Positions 9,149-18,888 of a stretch of DNA of 64,000 bases are shown piece after piece. Under the pieces are notes generated by a model that was not told the origin of the DNA, made no database searches, and saw only the letters and a list, made by a program, of their open reading frames with translations. Positions within the stretch are counted from its first letter, which is position 1. Every line of letters starts with the position of its first letter. This stretch comes from Thiotrichaceae bacterium (GTDB taxonomy: Bacteria > Pseudomonadota > Gammaproteobacteria > Beggiatoales > Beggiatoaceae). A program made the position numbers and the translations under genes. Where the stretch lies: the NCBI GenBank assembly GCA_028688145.1, contig JAQTYU010000001.1, forward strand, positions 124,001 to 188,000, written 5' to 3'.

Positions 9149-10729
9149 TTAAATATTCCGCATCTTAATATTCAAAGTTTGAATACGATACGCAATTTGA
9201 CGGGGGGTCATATCGAGTAAACGAGCGGCTTTTGCTTGCACCCAGCCCGCTTGTTCCAAGGCTGAAATCACACGTTCACGTTCATCGACATTGGGATCAT
9301 TTAAATCCATTTTATGGGGCACCGCAGTGACAGGACTTGCCACACTGACATGATCTTGAACTTCTTCTTCCAAGCCCGTCAATGCCAACACCGAACGGTC
9401 AATTACACCGTCTTCACTCATGATGGCGGCGCGTTCCAGACGATTTTCCAATTCACGCACGTTGCCAGACCAGCGATGACGCATCAATAAACGAATCGCG
9501 CTATCGGTGACTTGCAAACTACGCCCTTGTTTTTTCGCGATTTTATTGATTAAGAAATTTGATAATTCGGGAATGTCTTCAATGCGATCTTTCAACGGCG
9601 GCAAAGTAATTGGCATCACGTTCAAACGATAATACAAATCTTCACGGAACTTGCCTTCTTCAACCGCTTGTTCTAAATCAACGTTAGTCGCTGCGATAAT
9701 CCGCACATCGACTTTAATGGTGCGATTGCCGCCGACGCGTTCGATTTCGCCTTCTTGCAACACCCGCAATAATTTGGCTTGGAAAGTGGGCGGAATTTCC
9801 CCAATTTCATCAAGGAATAAAGTGCCGCCGTCAGCGCGTTCAAAACGCCCTTTGTGCTGATTTAATGCGCCACTGAATGCGCCTTTTTCGTGCCCAAACA
9901 ATTCAGATTCTAAAAGATTTTCAGGTAGAGCCGCACAATTGACTTTGATAAATTCGTAATTATTGCGGGGCGAATTATAGTGAATCGCATTGGCGATTAA
10001 TTCTTTACCCGTGCCCGACTCGCCACGAATTAACACGGTGGTGTTCCATTTGGCGACTTGGCGCACCATGTCAAACACGCGCTGCATGGTGCTGGCGTGT
10101 CCAATCATGTTGTCAAAACCATAACTGCCGCGCACTGTGCGCCGCAAGCGGTCACGTTCATCCGCCAAATCACGTTTTTCACGTTCCACTTCGCGCGCCA
10201 AACGCAAAGTTTGTCCGACTAAATTCGCGACCATTTCCATAAACCGCGCACGGTCAGGCAGCAATCCATCGTTCCCCGTATTGGGTTGCGCAGCAATCAC
10301 GCCAATCGGTTCTTCTTCACCTGCCAAACGAATAGGCACACCAATCAGCGGAAGTTCACGCTCGTATAAACCTAAACGATCCATGAAAGTAGATTCATCG
10401 GCAAGTCGTTCAAAAATCACGGTATTGCCGACGGCTAATACTTTACCTAATACGCCTTCGCCAAAACGATAGCGGGTGTCGCGTTGAATAATTTTATCTT
10501 GGGTGTGAACTGCGGTAATCCCTAAACTGCCATCTTCGGCACGCAATGAAACCAAACCGTGACACATGCCCGTGTTTTCATGCAATACCCGTAACACCCC
10601 GTGCAAAGTTTCTTGCAAATTGAGCGAATGGCTGAGCACTTGCCCAACATGAAACAAGGCTTCCAATTCCGCTTCAATCAGATTGGCGCGGGTGGACAGT
10701 GTGATTTTTTGATCAACTGGTGCAGACAC
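9149..10729 (-). CDS. nifA: Nif-specific sigma-54 activator NifA
   Basis: 526 residues in three parts: a GAF domain (about 25-190, 'ETLHGVLRVLHENTGMCHGL'), an AAA+ sigma-54 activator domain (about 205-440) with Walker A 'GESGTGKE', the sigma-54 contact loop 'GAFSGA' and Walker B 'GGTLFLDEI', and a C-terminal HTH ('QAKAARLLDMTPRQIAYRIQ'). There is no Cys-x4-Cys interdomain linker, the form expected for a NifA controlled by NifL rather than by direct oxygen sensing. The start is GTG (10727-10729), immediately after the nifL TAA, so the two are translationally coupled. It should act at the TGT-N10-ACA sites found upstream of rnfA and nifB. Confidence 0.93.
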   Translation of the reverse strand: MSAPVDQKITLSTRANLIEAELEALFHVGQVLSHSLNLQETLHGVLRVLHENTGMCHGLVSLRAEDGSLGITAVHTQDKIIQRDTRYRFGEGVLGKVLAVGNTVIFERLADESTFMDRLGLYERELPLIGVPIRLAGEEEPIGVIAAQPNTGNDGLLPDRARFMEMVANLVGQTLRLAREVEREKRDLADERDRLRRTVRGSYGFDNMIGHASTMQRVFDMVRQVAKWNTTVLIRGESGTGKELIANAIHYNSPRNNYEFIKVNCAALPENLLESELFGHEKGAFSGALNQHKGRFERADGGTLFLDEIGEIPPTFQAKLLRVLQEGEIERVGGNRTIKVDVRIIAATNVDLEQAVEEGKFREDLYYRLNVMPITLPPLKDRIEDIPELSNFLINKIAKKQGRSLQVTDSAIRLLMRHRWSGNVRELENRLERAAIMSEDGVIDRSVLALTGLEEEVQDHVSVASPVTAVPHKMDLNDPNVDERERVISALEQAGWVQAKAARLLDMTPRQIAYRIQTLNIKMRNI

Positions 10730-12496
<1,767 letters not shown>

Positions 12497-12523
12497 CATT
12501 CTCAACTGATAAAGCCGCGATAA

Positions 12524-12802
12524 TTAATCATCGTCATCATCGTCCCCAAAGCGGCGGGGGACAGTTTTAGGGTCAGCAATGATAGGGCGGTAAATTTCAA
12601 CCCGATCACTGTCTTTCAATGGGGTGTTGAGTTTGACAATTTTGCCAAAAATCCCCACTTTTTGAGTTTCTAAATTCACATCGGGAAAGCGTTTTAATAA
12701 ACCTGATTGTTTAATCGCATCTTCGACTGTACTGCCTTCGGGAACTTCTAAACGCAACCACACTTGGTTCTCGTTATTTGAGTACGTGACTCCAACGTTC
12801 AT
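12524..12802 (-). CDS. rnfH: RnfH-family (ubiquitin-like fold) protein
   Basis: About 92 residues from the ATG at 12800-12802, which follows AAAGGAAA at good spacing; an upstream in-frame ATG at 12871 would add 23 unsupported residues. 'WLRLEVPEGSTVEDAIKQSG' and 'VGIFGKIVKLNTPLKDSDRV' with 'EIYRPIIADPK' are the beta-grasp RnfH signature. The tail 'RRFGDDDDDD' is very acidic. The family sits at the end of nif-linked rnf operons; its biochemical role is not settled. It lies 175 bp after rnfE with a hairpin element between them. Confidence 0.88.
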   Translation of the reverse strand: MNVGVTYSNNENQVWLRLEVPEGSTVEDAIKQSGLLKRFPDVNLETQKVGIFGKIVKLNTPLKDSDRVEIYRPIIADPKTVPRRFGDDDDDD

Positions 12803-12910
12803 CAAATTTCCTTTATCGTCTTGGGAACTTCCCCTTTCAGGGAGTTCGGTTGTACCCGCATGCGTTAACATGTTACTATTTCCAGTAAGCTCTTTATTTA
12901 CAAAGAAACT

Positions 12911-12976
12911 ATCCAGCGACCTCTACCTGTCGATGGATTGATCACTCGACAGATGAGGTCGAGTCTGGATTGAAAC
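12911..12976 (+). repeat. Hairpin repeat element, copy B
   Basis: Runs from ATCCAGCGACCTC to GAGGTCGAGTCTGGAT plus TGAAAC. GACCTC / GAGGTC and CTGTCGA / TCGACAG form a long hairpin. It aligns closely with copy A at 45340-45405 and, with a symmetric deletion, with copy C at 36588-36641. It lies between rnfE and rnfH inside the operon and could stabilise or process the transcript. Confidence 0.7.
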
Positions 12977-12977
12977 C

Positions 12978-13670
12978 TTACGCATGACCTTGGATTTGAA
13001 CTAATGAAGCACTGTGAGCTGCCCGTTCCAGACGTGCATCGATCAAACGCTTACCAGCTAACAAGAAGCCCATCATTAAGAAGCCGCCGGGAGGCAGAAT
13101 CATCAGTAAATAGCCATGATAGTCATGAATAATCACCATTTCCAAGAACTTAAAGGCATCACCCAATAATAACGAGGCATAGGCAAATAAAGTGCCACTG
13201 CCAATAATTTCTCGGCACGCGCCCATTAAAGTCAGTGCCCAAGTGAAGCCCAAGCCCATCATTAAGCCGTCTAACATTGAAGGCAGCACAGGATTATGGA
13301 AGGCGAAACTTTCGGCGCGTCCTAACACCACGCAGTTGGTCACAATCAGCGGAATGAACAAGCCCAGCACCTTGTATAAATCGTGCATGTAGGCATTAAT
13401 CAACATATCTGCCACGGTGACAATGGCTGCAATTAACACGATAAACGCAGGAATCCGAATTTCTGGGGTAATCAGTTTACGCGCGGCGGACACTGCACCA
13501 TTGCTCAGCATCATCACGGCGGCGGTGGACAGCCCCATCCCTAAACCGTTGGTCGCGGAAGTGGTCACAGCGAGCAAAGGGCAGAGTGCGAGCTGTTGGG
13601 CAAAAGCGACATTGTTGCCCCATAAACCATCATAGCTGATGGTTTTAAATGAACTAGAGCCTGAAGACAT
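12978..13670 (-). CDS. rnfE: Rnf complex membrane subunit RnfE
   Basis: 230 residues, six hydrophobic helices. 'LLAVTTSATNGLGMGLSTAA' and 'LFIPLIVTNCVVLGRAESFA' followed by 'DGLMMGLGFTWALTLMGACR' are the RnfE/NqrD signature; the two Cys of 'TNCVVLG' and the N-terminal 'ALCPLLAVT' correspond to the membrane Fe-S ligand positions shared with RnfA. Rnf uses ion motive force (or generates it) while moving electrons between NADH and ferredoxin/flavodoxin; next to nif it supplies low-potential electrons to nitrogenase. Spaced 12 bp from rnfG. Confidence 0.93.
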   Translation of the reverse strand: MSSGSSSFKTISYDGLWGNNVAFAQQLALCPLLAVTTSATNGLGMGLSTAAVMMLSNGAVSAARKLITPEIRIPAFIVLIAAIVTVADMLINAYMHDLYKVLGLFIPLIVTNCVVLGRAESFAFHNPVLPSMLDGLMMGLGFTWALTLMGACREIIGSGTLFAYASLLLGDAFKFLEMVIIHDYHGYLLMILPPGGFLMMGFLLAGKRLIDARLERAAHSASLVQIQGHA

Positions 13671-13682
13671 GATTAAAACTCC

Positions 13683-14318
13683 TTATTTAGCAGGGGTTGA
13701 GGTCAACAATTCTTGACGATGTGCGTTAAAGAAATCTAAGCCTTGCTTGATTGCTTTCACCACAGCACGGGGGGTAATGGTTGCGCCAGAGAACTGGTCA
13801 AACATGCCGCCGTCTTTTTTCACATGCCAGCCTTTTTCATCGGGATTGCTTAAAGATAAGCCATTGAATTTGGTAATCCACGGATCACGTAACACTTCAA
13901 TCTTATCGCCTAAGCCGGGCGTTTCAGTGTGAGACAAAACGCGCACCCCTAAAATTTTTCCCTCGCCATCGACTGCCATAATCAGCCGAATTGTGCCTGA
14001 ATATCCTGAACCTGAAGTTTCAAACACCGCCCCAGAAAAACTAGTCCCTTGACGCGCAATGTAAACTTTGACAGGTGCAGTGCCCATGTTGGTATCGCTC
14101 ACCTCGACTGAACTACTTAATAAATCATTGTCATGCAATTTCTCGGGCATCACTTGCGCCAAACTGGCTTTCTTATCATCAGCCAAAACTTTGGCAATGG
14201 CGGGGGCGGTGGCAACACTGCTATACGCCAAGGCAATGCTAGCAGCCAAACCGATTAAACCCAGCATCACGCTGTGATAACCGACGTATTCCTGCATTTT
14301 CTTTAAAAAAGCTTCCAT
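13683..14318 (-). CDS. rnfG: Rnf complex FMN-binding subunit RnfG
   Basis: 211 residues with one N-terminal transmembrane helix ('HSVMLGLIGLAASIALAYSS') and a periplasmic FMN_bind domain. 'DGGMFDQFSGATITPRAVV' contains S-G-A-T, where the Thr carries covalently bound FMN; 'VLSHTETPGLGDKIEVL' is the other conserved FMN-domain motif. Located between rnfD and rnfE in standard order. Confidence 0.93.
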   Translation of the reverse strand: MEAFLKKMQEYVGYHSVMLGLIGLAASIALAYSSVATAPAIAKVLADDKKASLAQVMPEKLHDNDLLSSSVEVSDTNMGTAPVKVYIARQGTSFSGAVFETSGSGYSGTIRLIMAVDGEGKILGVRVLSHTETPGLGDKIEVLRDPWITKFNGLSLSNPDEKGWHVKKDGGMFDQFSGATITPRAVVKAIKQGLDFFNAHRQELLTSTPAK

Positions 14319-14334
14319 TTATATTCCTGCTCCC

Positions 14335-15405
14335 TTACTTGGACGCTTCAATCGGTGCGCCAGAACGCAGACGACCGTAAATGCGTGGGCGAGTGTAGTG
14401 ATCAATTAAGGGACTGAGTGCGTTCATAATTAACACTGCAAAACCCACCCCTTCAGGGAATGCGCCCCAGGTCCGAATCACGTAGGCAATCGTGCCGCAA
14501 CCAATCCCGAAGATAATCTTGCCAACGGGGGTGGCGGGAGAAGTCACGTAATCGGTGGCGATGAAAAATGCGGTTAAAATCATGCCGCCATTTAACAAGT
14601 GAAAATCCACGCCTTCGTAACGGTCAGGATTAATCAAGTTAAAAACTAAGGCCCACACAAATGCGCTACCCAACATGCTCACAGGAATATGCCAAGTAAT
14701 GATTTTTCTAAACAGCAGGTACAAACCACCGAGCAGAATTAATAAGGCAGAGGTTTCACCCAAGCTACCACTGGTCCAGCCATTGAAAGCTTCCCAGATG
14801 CTGTAATGGCTGTGGATTAAAATCTCAGGCACTTTGTGCCCTAAGGTCAATTCCGTTTTCAAATTTCCCAGTAAAGAGGCACTGCTGACCGCGTCTAAAT
14901 GCGGAATCGTGCCCCCGAAAGTAATCGCTAAGCTGTCCATGAAACTGGGCGCGTTGGCAGAAAACATCGGGATAGGATTAATCCAGGTGGTCATTTGCAA
15001 GGGGAAAGCCACCAGCAACATGACCCGCGCTAACATCGCAGGATTGAACACGTTTTGCCCAATGCCGCCAAACACTTGTTTGCCGATGACGATGGAGAAT
15101 AAACCGCCCATCACCGCAATCCACCAAGGGGCCCAAGGCGGCAAAGTCAAGGCAACTAACCAGCCTGTTAAAATCGCAGAGCCGTCAAATAAGAAGGGAC
15201 GCACGGGACGACCCATCATCGCAAGCCCCGCCGCTTCCGCAAACACGGCGGTTAAAATCGTTAAAACAAATAAATTTAAGGCAGGAAAACCAAATAAATA
15301 AATCCCAAACAACGTCGTGGGCACTAATGCCAACATCACTTGTCCCATGATCCACGGAACTGTGGGGCGGGCGTGGGTGTGGGGCCCTGAAACTAAATTA
15401 CTCAT
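14335..15405 (-). CDS. rnfD: Rnf complex membrane subunit RnfD
   Basis: 356 residues, multiple hydrophobic helices. 'SGPHTHARPTVPWIMGQVML' starts the NqrB/RnfD family; 'FFIATDYVTSPATPVG' holds the S/T-x-A-T type site where FMN is covalently attached. The start overlaps the rnfC stop by 4 bp (ATGA), implying coupled translation. Confidence 0.93.
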   Translation of the reverse strand: MSNLVSGPHTHARPTVPWIMGQVMLALVPTTLFGIYLFGFPALNLFVLTILTAVFAEAAGLAMMGRPVRPFLFDGSAILTGWLVALTLPPWAPWWIAVMGGLFSIVIGKQVFGGIGQNVFNPAMLARVMLLVAFPLQMTTWINPIPMFSANAPSFMDSLAITFGGTIPHLDAVSSASLLGNLKTELTLGHKVPEILIHSHYSIWEAFNGWTSGSLGETSALLILLGGLYLLFRKIITWHIPVSMLGSAFVWALVFNLINPDRYEGVDFHLLNGGMILTAFFIATDYVTSPATPVGKIIFGIGCGTIAYVIRTWGAFPEGVGFAVLIMNALSPLIDHYTRPRIYGRLRSGAPIEASK

Positions 15406-16859
15406 GCTGATGCCTCGCTTGCTTTTTGAGCCTTTGCCGCTTTACGGGCTGCCGCAGCCGCAGCGCGGGCTGCAATTTCTGCGTCAAGCCGTTGTTTACG
15501 GGTTTCCACCAATTTACGGGTTTCTTCTGCCTTGTGTTTGGCGCGTTGTTGGGCGGCGAGTTCGTCTTTGGCGTAATTAAAATATTGAACCAAAGGAATT
15601 TGGGATGGGCACACATAGGCGCAGCAACCGCACGCAATACAATCCACTAAACCAAACTTAATCGCGCCTTCTAATTCGCCACTGCGAATATTGGACGCCA
15701 TTTCTAAGGGCACTAAACCTGAGGGGCAGGCATCAACGCAGCTTGCACACCGAATGCAGGGCATGGTGGGCTTGGGCGTGATTTCATCTAGCGTGAGTCC
15801 GATAATGCCACTCGTGCCTTTAACCACAGGCACATCGAGAGAAGGCATCACTAAGCCCATCATGGGGCCACCCATGACGAGACGGGCGGGCTTTTCTTTA
15901 AAGCCGCCACAGAATTCAATAACATCTGAAAGTAGTGCACCAATCGGCACTTCTACGTTTTGCGGTTCAGTCATCGCACCACCGCCAACGGTGACAATCC
16001 GTGAAATCAGGGCTTGCCCATGACGCACAGCTTTATGAATCGCAACCACCGTTCCCACGTTGTGCACGAGTACACCCACGTCCGCACTGCGTCCATCGGC
16101 GGGCACTTCAACGCCTGTGATGGTGGTAATCATGTGTTGTGCTGAACCCATAGGATACTGCGCAGGCACAGGAACAACGGTAATATTGTCGTAAGGTTGA
16201 CAAGCTTCGGTCAAAATCGCGATAGCTTCGGGTTTGTTATCTTCAATAGCGATGTAAGTATTTTTGGGTTGCAGAGCACGCATAACGATGCGAATCCCAT
16301 CGATCAATTCGATGGAACGTTCTCGCATTAAACGGTCGTCACACGTTAAATAAGGCTCGCACTCGCCGCCATTCACGATAAAAGTATGAATGTCGCTTCT
16401 CATCCCTAAACGCAGTTTAACTGCGGCGGGGAAAGTTGCGCCGCCCATCCCTACTACGCCCGCAGCACCGACACGGGTTGAGATTTCAGCGGGGTCTAAT
16501 TCAAAAGGATCAGCGGGGGTATTGCATTCAATCCAACGATCTTCGCCATCCGCTTCAATCGTAATCGTTCTGACAGGTAAGCCTGAAGGATGGGGTGCAG
16601 AAAATTCACCAATCGCGACCACTGTGCCTGAAGTTGGCGCGTGCACGGGGGCAGAAATATTGCCTTGACTGTGGGCAAGTAATTGTCCTTTCAGGACATG
16701 TTGTCCGATTTCAACTTGAGGTTCTGCGGCAGCCCCGACATGTTGTTGTAAAGGGACATACAACATTTTGGGCATGGGCATGACCCGAATCGTCTTGTGA
16801 GCGGTGTGGTGCTTGTTAGCCTCTGGGTGCACCCCGCCACGAAAATGAAATAGTTTCAT
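15402..16859 (-). CDS. rnfC: Rnf complex NADH/FMN and 2[4Fe-4S] subunit RnfC
   Basis: 485 residues. 'FRGGVHPEANKHHTAH' is the N-terminal signature; 'GAAGVVGMGGATFPAAVKL' and 'FIVNGGECEPYLTCDDRLM' form the FMN/NADH (complex I 51-kDa-like) site; near residues 375-425 two clusters are bound by 'CIRCASCVDACPSG' and 'CIACGCCAYVCPSQ'. The C-terminal 60 residues are a charged, Ala-rich helix, shorter than the long repeat tail of E. coli RsxC and like nif-linked RnfC. It is 61 bp after rnfB. Confidence 0.94.
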   Translation of the reverse strand: MKLFHFRGGVHPEANKHHTAHKTIRVMPMPKMLYVPLQQHVGAAAEPQVEIGQHVLKGQLLAHSQGNISAPVHAPTSGTVVAIGEFSAPHPSGLPVRTITIEADGEDRWIECNTPADPFELDPAEISTRVGAAGVVGMGGATFPAAVKLRLGMRSDIHTFIVNGGECEPYLTCDDRLMRERSIELIDGIRIVMRALQPKNTYIAIEDNKPEAIAILTEACQPYDNITVVPVPAQYPMGSAQHMITTITGVEVPADGRSADVGVLVHNVGTVVAIHKAVRHGQALISRIVTVGGGAMTEPQNVEVPIGALLSDVIEFCGGFKEKPARLVMGGPMMGLVMPSLDVPVVKGTSGIIGLTLDEITPKPTMPCIRCASCVDACPSGLVPLEMASNIRSGELEGAIKFGLVDCIACGCCAYVCPSQIPLVQYFNYAKDELAAQQRAKHKAEETRKLVETRKQRLDAEIAARAAAAAARKAAKAQKASEASA

Positions 16860-16920
16860 AATGACTCTTTCTCACGGGTTGTAGGAGTTTGCTCGTTAAG
16901 AGCGGTTTACATCAATAAAA

Positions 16921-17460
16921 CTAGGCGGCTGCCAATCCAGCTTCGGGTTTGGTCCACTTCCAAGTGCGCAAGGTTTCTTTAATGGGGTGGAGTTGTAAAC
17001 ATTCCGTGGGGCAAACATCGACACATGCGCCGCAGCCTGTGCAGGCATCTTGAATCACGAGGTGTAATTGCTTAGGTGCGCCAACAATCGCATCGGTGGG
17101 GCAAGATTTGAAACAACGAGTGCAACCAATACAAGTCGCTTCATTGACACGGGCTAACATCGGAACATGGTCGGCTAAATCGGAAAGGTTGACTGCAACC
17201 CCTAGTTTTGAGGCTAAATCTTCAGCCAACGCTCTGCCACCGGGAGGGCAAATCGTGATGGGAGCATCACCGCGCACAATCGCTTCTGCGGCAGGACGGC
17301 AACCGGGATAACCGCATTGTCCACATTGTGAACCAGGCATCATTGCAGAAACTTCTTCAATGATAGGACTGACTTCAACTTTCAAAATCCGTGCGGCGTA
17401 ACCTAAACCAAAGCCTAAGCTGATTCCCAACACGGTTAAACTCACAACAGCTGCAAACAT
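16921..17460 (-). CDS. rnfB: Rnf complex ferredoxin-type subunit RnfB
   Basis: 179 residues. An N-terminal helix anchors the protein; 'SQCGQCGYPGCRPAAEAI' with a later 'CPPGG' binds the first cluster; 'CIGCTRCFKSCPTDAIVGA' and 'CTGCGACVDVCPTECLQL' bind two [4Fe-4S] clusters. It passes electrons between the membrane subunits and soluble ferredoxin. Start ATG at 17460, spaced 40 bp from rnfA. Confidence 0.94.
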   Translation of the reverse strand: MFAAVVSLTVLGISLGFGLGYAARILKVEVSPIIEEVSAMMPGSQCGQCGYPGCRPAAEAIVRGDAPITICPPGGRALAEDLASKLGVAVNLSDLADHVPMLARVNEATCIGCTRCFKSCPTDAIVGAPKQLHLVIQDACTGCGACVDVCPTECLQLHPIKETLRTWKWTKPEAGLAAA

Positions 17461-17500
17461 GATGTTTTCTCCTGTTAAATTTCGAGGTCTTAGAAATTCG

Positions 17501-18082
17501 TTATTTGAAACTCAAACCGCCAAAGCCCATAAATGCCATTGCAAGCAGACCTGCGGTAATAAAGCCAATCGGAGAGCCTGCAAAGGTGGCGGGCACGGTG
17601 GCAATGGCTAAACGTTCACGTAAGCCTGCAAAAATCACTAGAACTAAGGTGAAACCGACCGCAGAACCAAAACCATACATCACGCTTTGAATAAAGCCAT
17701 GATGAGATTGCACGCTTAATAAGGGAATCCCTAACACTGCGCAGTTGGTGGTGATTAAGGGCAAGAAAATCCCGAGTTTTTGATAGAGCACGGGGCTGGT
17801 TTTATGAATAAACATTTCAGTTAATTGTACTAAAGCGGCAATTACCACAATAAACGAAAGAATTCTTAGAAAGCCAATGTCATAAGGGGTGATGATGAAA
17901 TGTTCTAATGCCCAGCTTGCAACTTGTCCCGCAGTGATCACGAAAGTGGTCGCAAGTCCCATGCTTAATGCAGTATCCAGCTTGTTGGAAACGCCCATGA
18001 AGGGGCATAAGCCTAAGAATTTACTTAACACCACGTTGTTGATCAGCACAGTCGTGAGCAGTAGCAACAGGTATTCAGTCAT
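17501..18082 (-). CDS. rnfA: Rnf complex membrane subunit RnfA
   Basis: 193 residues, six transmembrane helices. '[20 protein letters not shown]' and '[20 protein letters not shown]' hold the two Cys that ligate the membrane-embedded Fe-S centre with RnfE. AAGGAC precedes the ATG at 18082. It is the first gene of rnfABCDGEH and lies 45 nt downstream of the transcription start predicted from the sigma-54 promoter at 18138-18151. Confidence 0.94.
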   Translation of the reverse strand: MTEYLLLLLTTVLINNVVLSKFLGLCPFMGVSNKLDTALSMGLATTFVITAGQVASWALEHFIITPYDIGFLRILSFIVVIAALVQLTEMFIHKTSPVLYQKLGIFLPLITTNCAVLGIPLLSVQSHHGFIQSVMYGFGSAVGFTLVLVIFAGLRERLAIATVPATFAGSPIGFITAGLLAMAFMGFGGLSFK

Positions 18083-18137
18083 AGTGGATTGTCCTTAATG
18101 AGAGGATTGAATATACGAGGGTTTCAATAGGGGGTTA

Positions 18138-18151
18138 GCATCAAACATGCC
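18138..18151 (-). promoter_or_regulatory. Sigma-54 promoter of the rnf operon
   Basis: Minus strand reads TGGCATGTTTGATGCT: GG and GC separated by exactly 10 bp, close to the TGGCAC-N5-TTGC consensus (ATGC in place of TTGC). The predicted start is about 18127, upstream of rnfA (ATG 18082). Confidence 0.7.
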
Positions 18152-18249
18152 ATTACATTTTTAAGAGATTTTCATGATTAAAATTAAATACTTACTCAAT
18201 CATGCCGCACTGCAATATTGTAGACCTACACCTGCTATAACAAGGGTTT

Positions 18250-18265
18250 TGTCGTAAAGGCTACA
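18250..18265. promoter_or_regulatory. NifA upstream activator site
   Basis: TGTCGTAAAGGCTACA is an exact TGT-N10-ACA, the NifA binding consensus. It is about 100 bp upstream of the -24 GG of the rnf sigma-54 promoter, the usual distance for NifA. Confidence 0.65.
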
Positions 18266-18539
18266 AGTTTTCGAGGTGAGCGTTTTAGATGTAAAACTAG
18301 CGAGGAGGTTTTTTGAACGACAATGCGCTAAACACTTAATTTATAGTAGGAATTATGTCGTTGGCAGCAAAAAATTAACATAGGTTAAATATAATAAATT
18401 GCGGATTAATGCGATTTAAATCCAAAATCAAAGATATAAGCAAATTAAGTAGTATGTTGCAGAGCGCAATAAATGAAGGGGAATTGTTGAGTATAAAAAA
18501 CTTTTTTGAGCGTTTTTAAAAAGGTGATGAGTCGTAAGA

Positions 18540-18627
18540 ATAGGATGTGCCGACGAGAGGAGGCGCATCAATCGAAGTTCATCGTTCTCTCACGAATTAA
18601 TGCGCTTCGTTCCTCAGCACATCCTAT
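18540..18627. repeat. Palindromic MITE-like element in the rnf-dnaE gap
   Basis: Left arm 18540-18572 starts ATAGGATGTGCCGACGAGAG; right arm 18596-18627 is its imperfect inverse ending AGCACATCCTAT. A single arm of the same family is at 35961-35993. The rest of the 800-bp gap 18083-18888 holds the rnf promoter signals and the dnaE promoter; I see no gene in it. Confidence 0.65.
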
Positions 18628-18837
18628 GAGCTACAGCGTGGGAATACGGGAAACTAAGTCTCTTTTTACCCTGTCCCAAAATTTTATTTTCAATCAAGCC
18701 TAGACAGCCATCATAGTTTAAAAGCCAAACTATCAAGAGATTAGTTAATAAAATCAATAGGTTTATAACACTATTTGCTGTAATGATATTTCAAAAAATG
18801 AGCATAAAGAGGCGGTTAAAGTTCATAAATAGGTACA

Positions 18838-18846
18838 TGGTATAAT
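18838..18846 (+). promoter_or_regulatory. Putative extended -10 promoter for dnaE
   Basis: TGGTATAAT is a perfect extended -10 (TGnTATAAT) 43 bp before the dnaE ATG. A -35 candidate TTAAAG at 18816-18821 is weak and 19 bp away, as extended -10 promoters tolerate. Confidence 0.45.
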
Positions 18847-18888
18847 TAGAAAATCCTCTCCAGTTTGTCTTGTGAAGTCCTCCTTATC

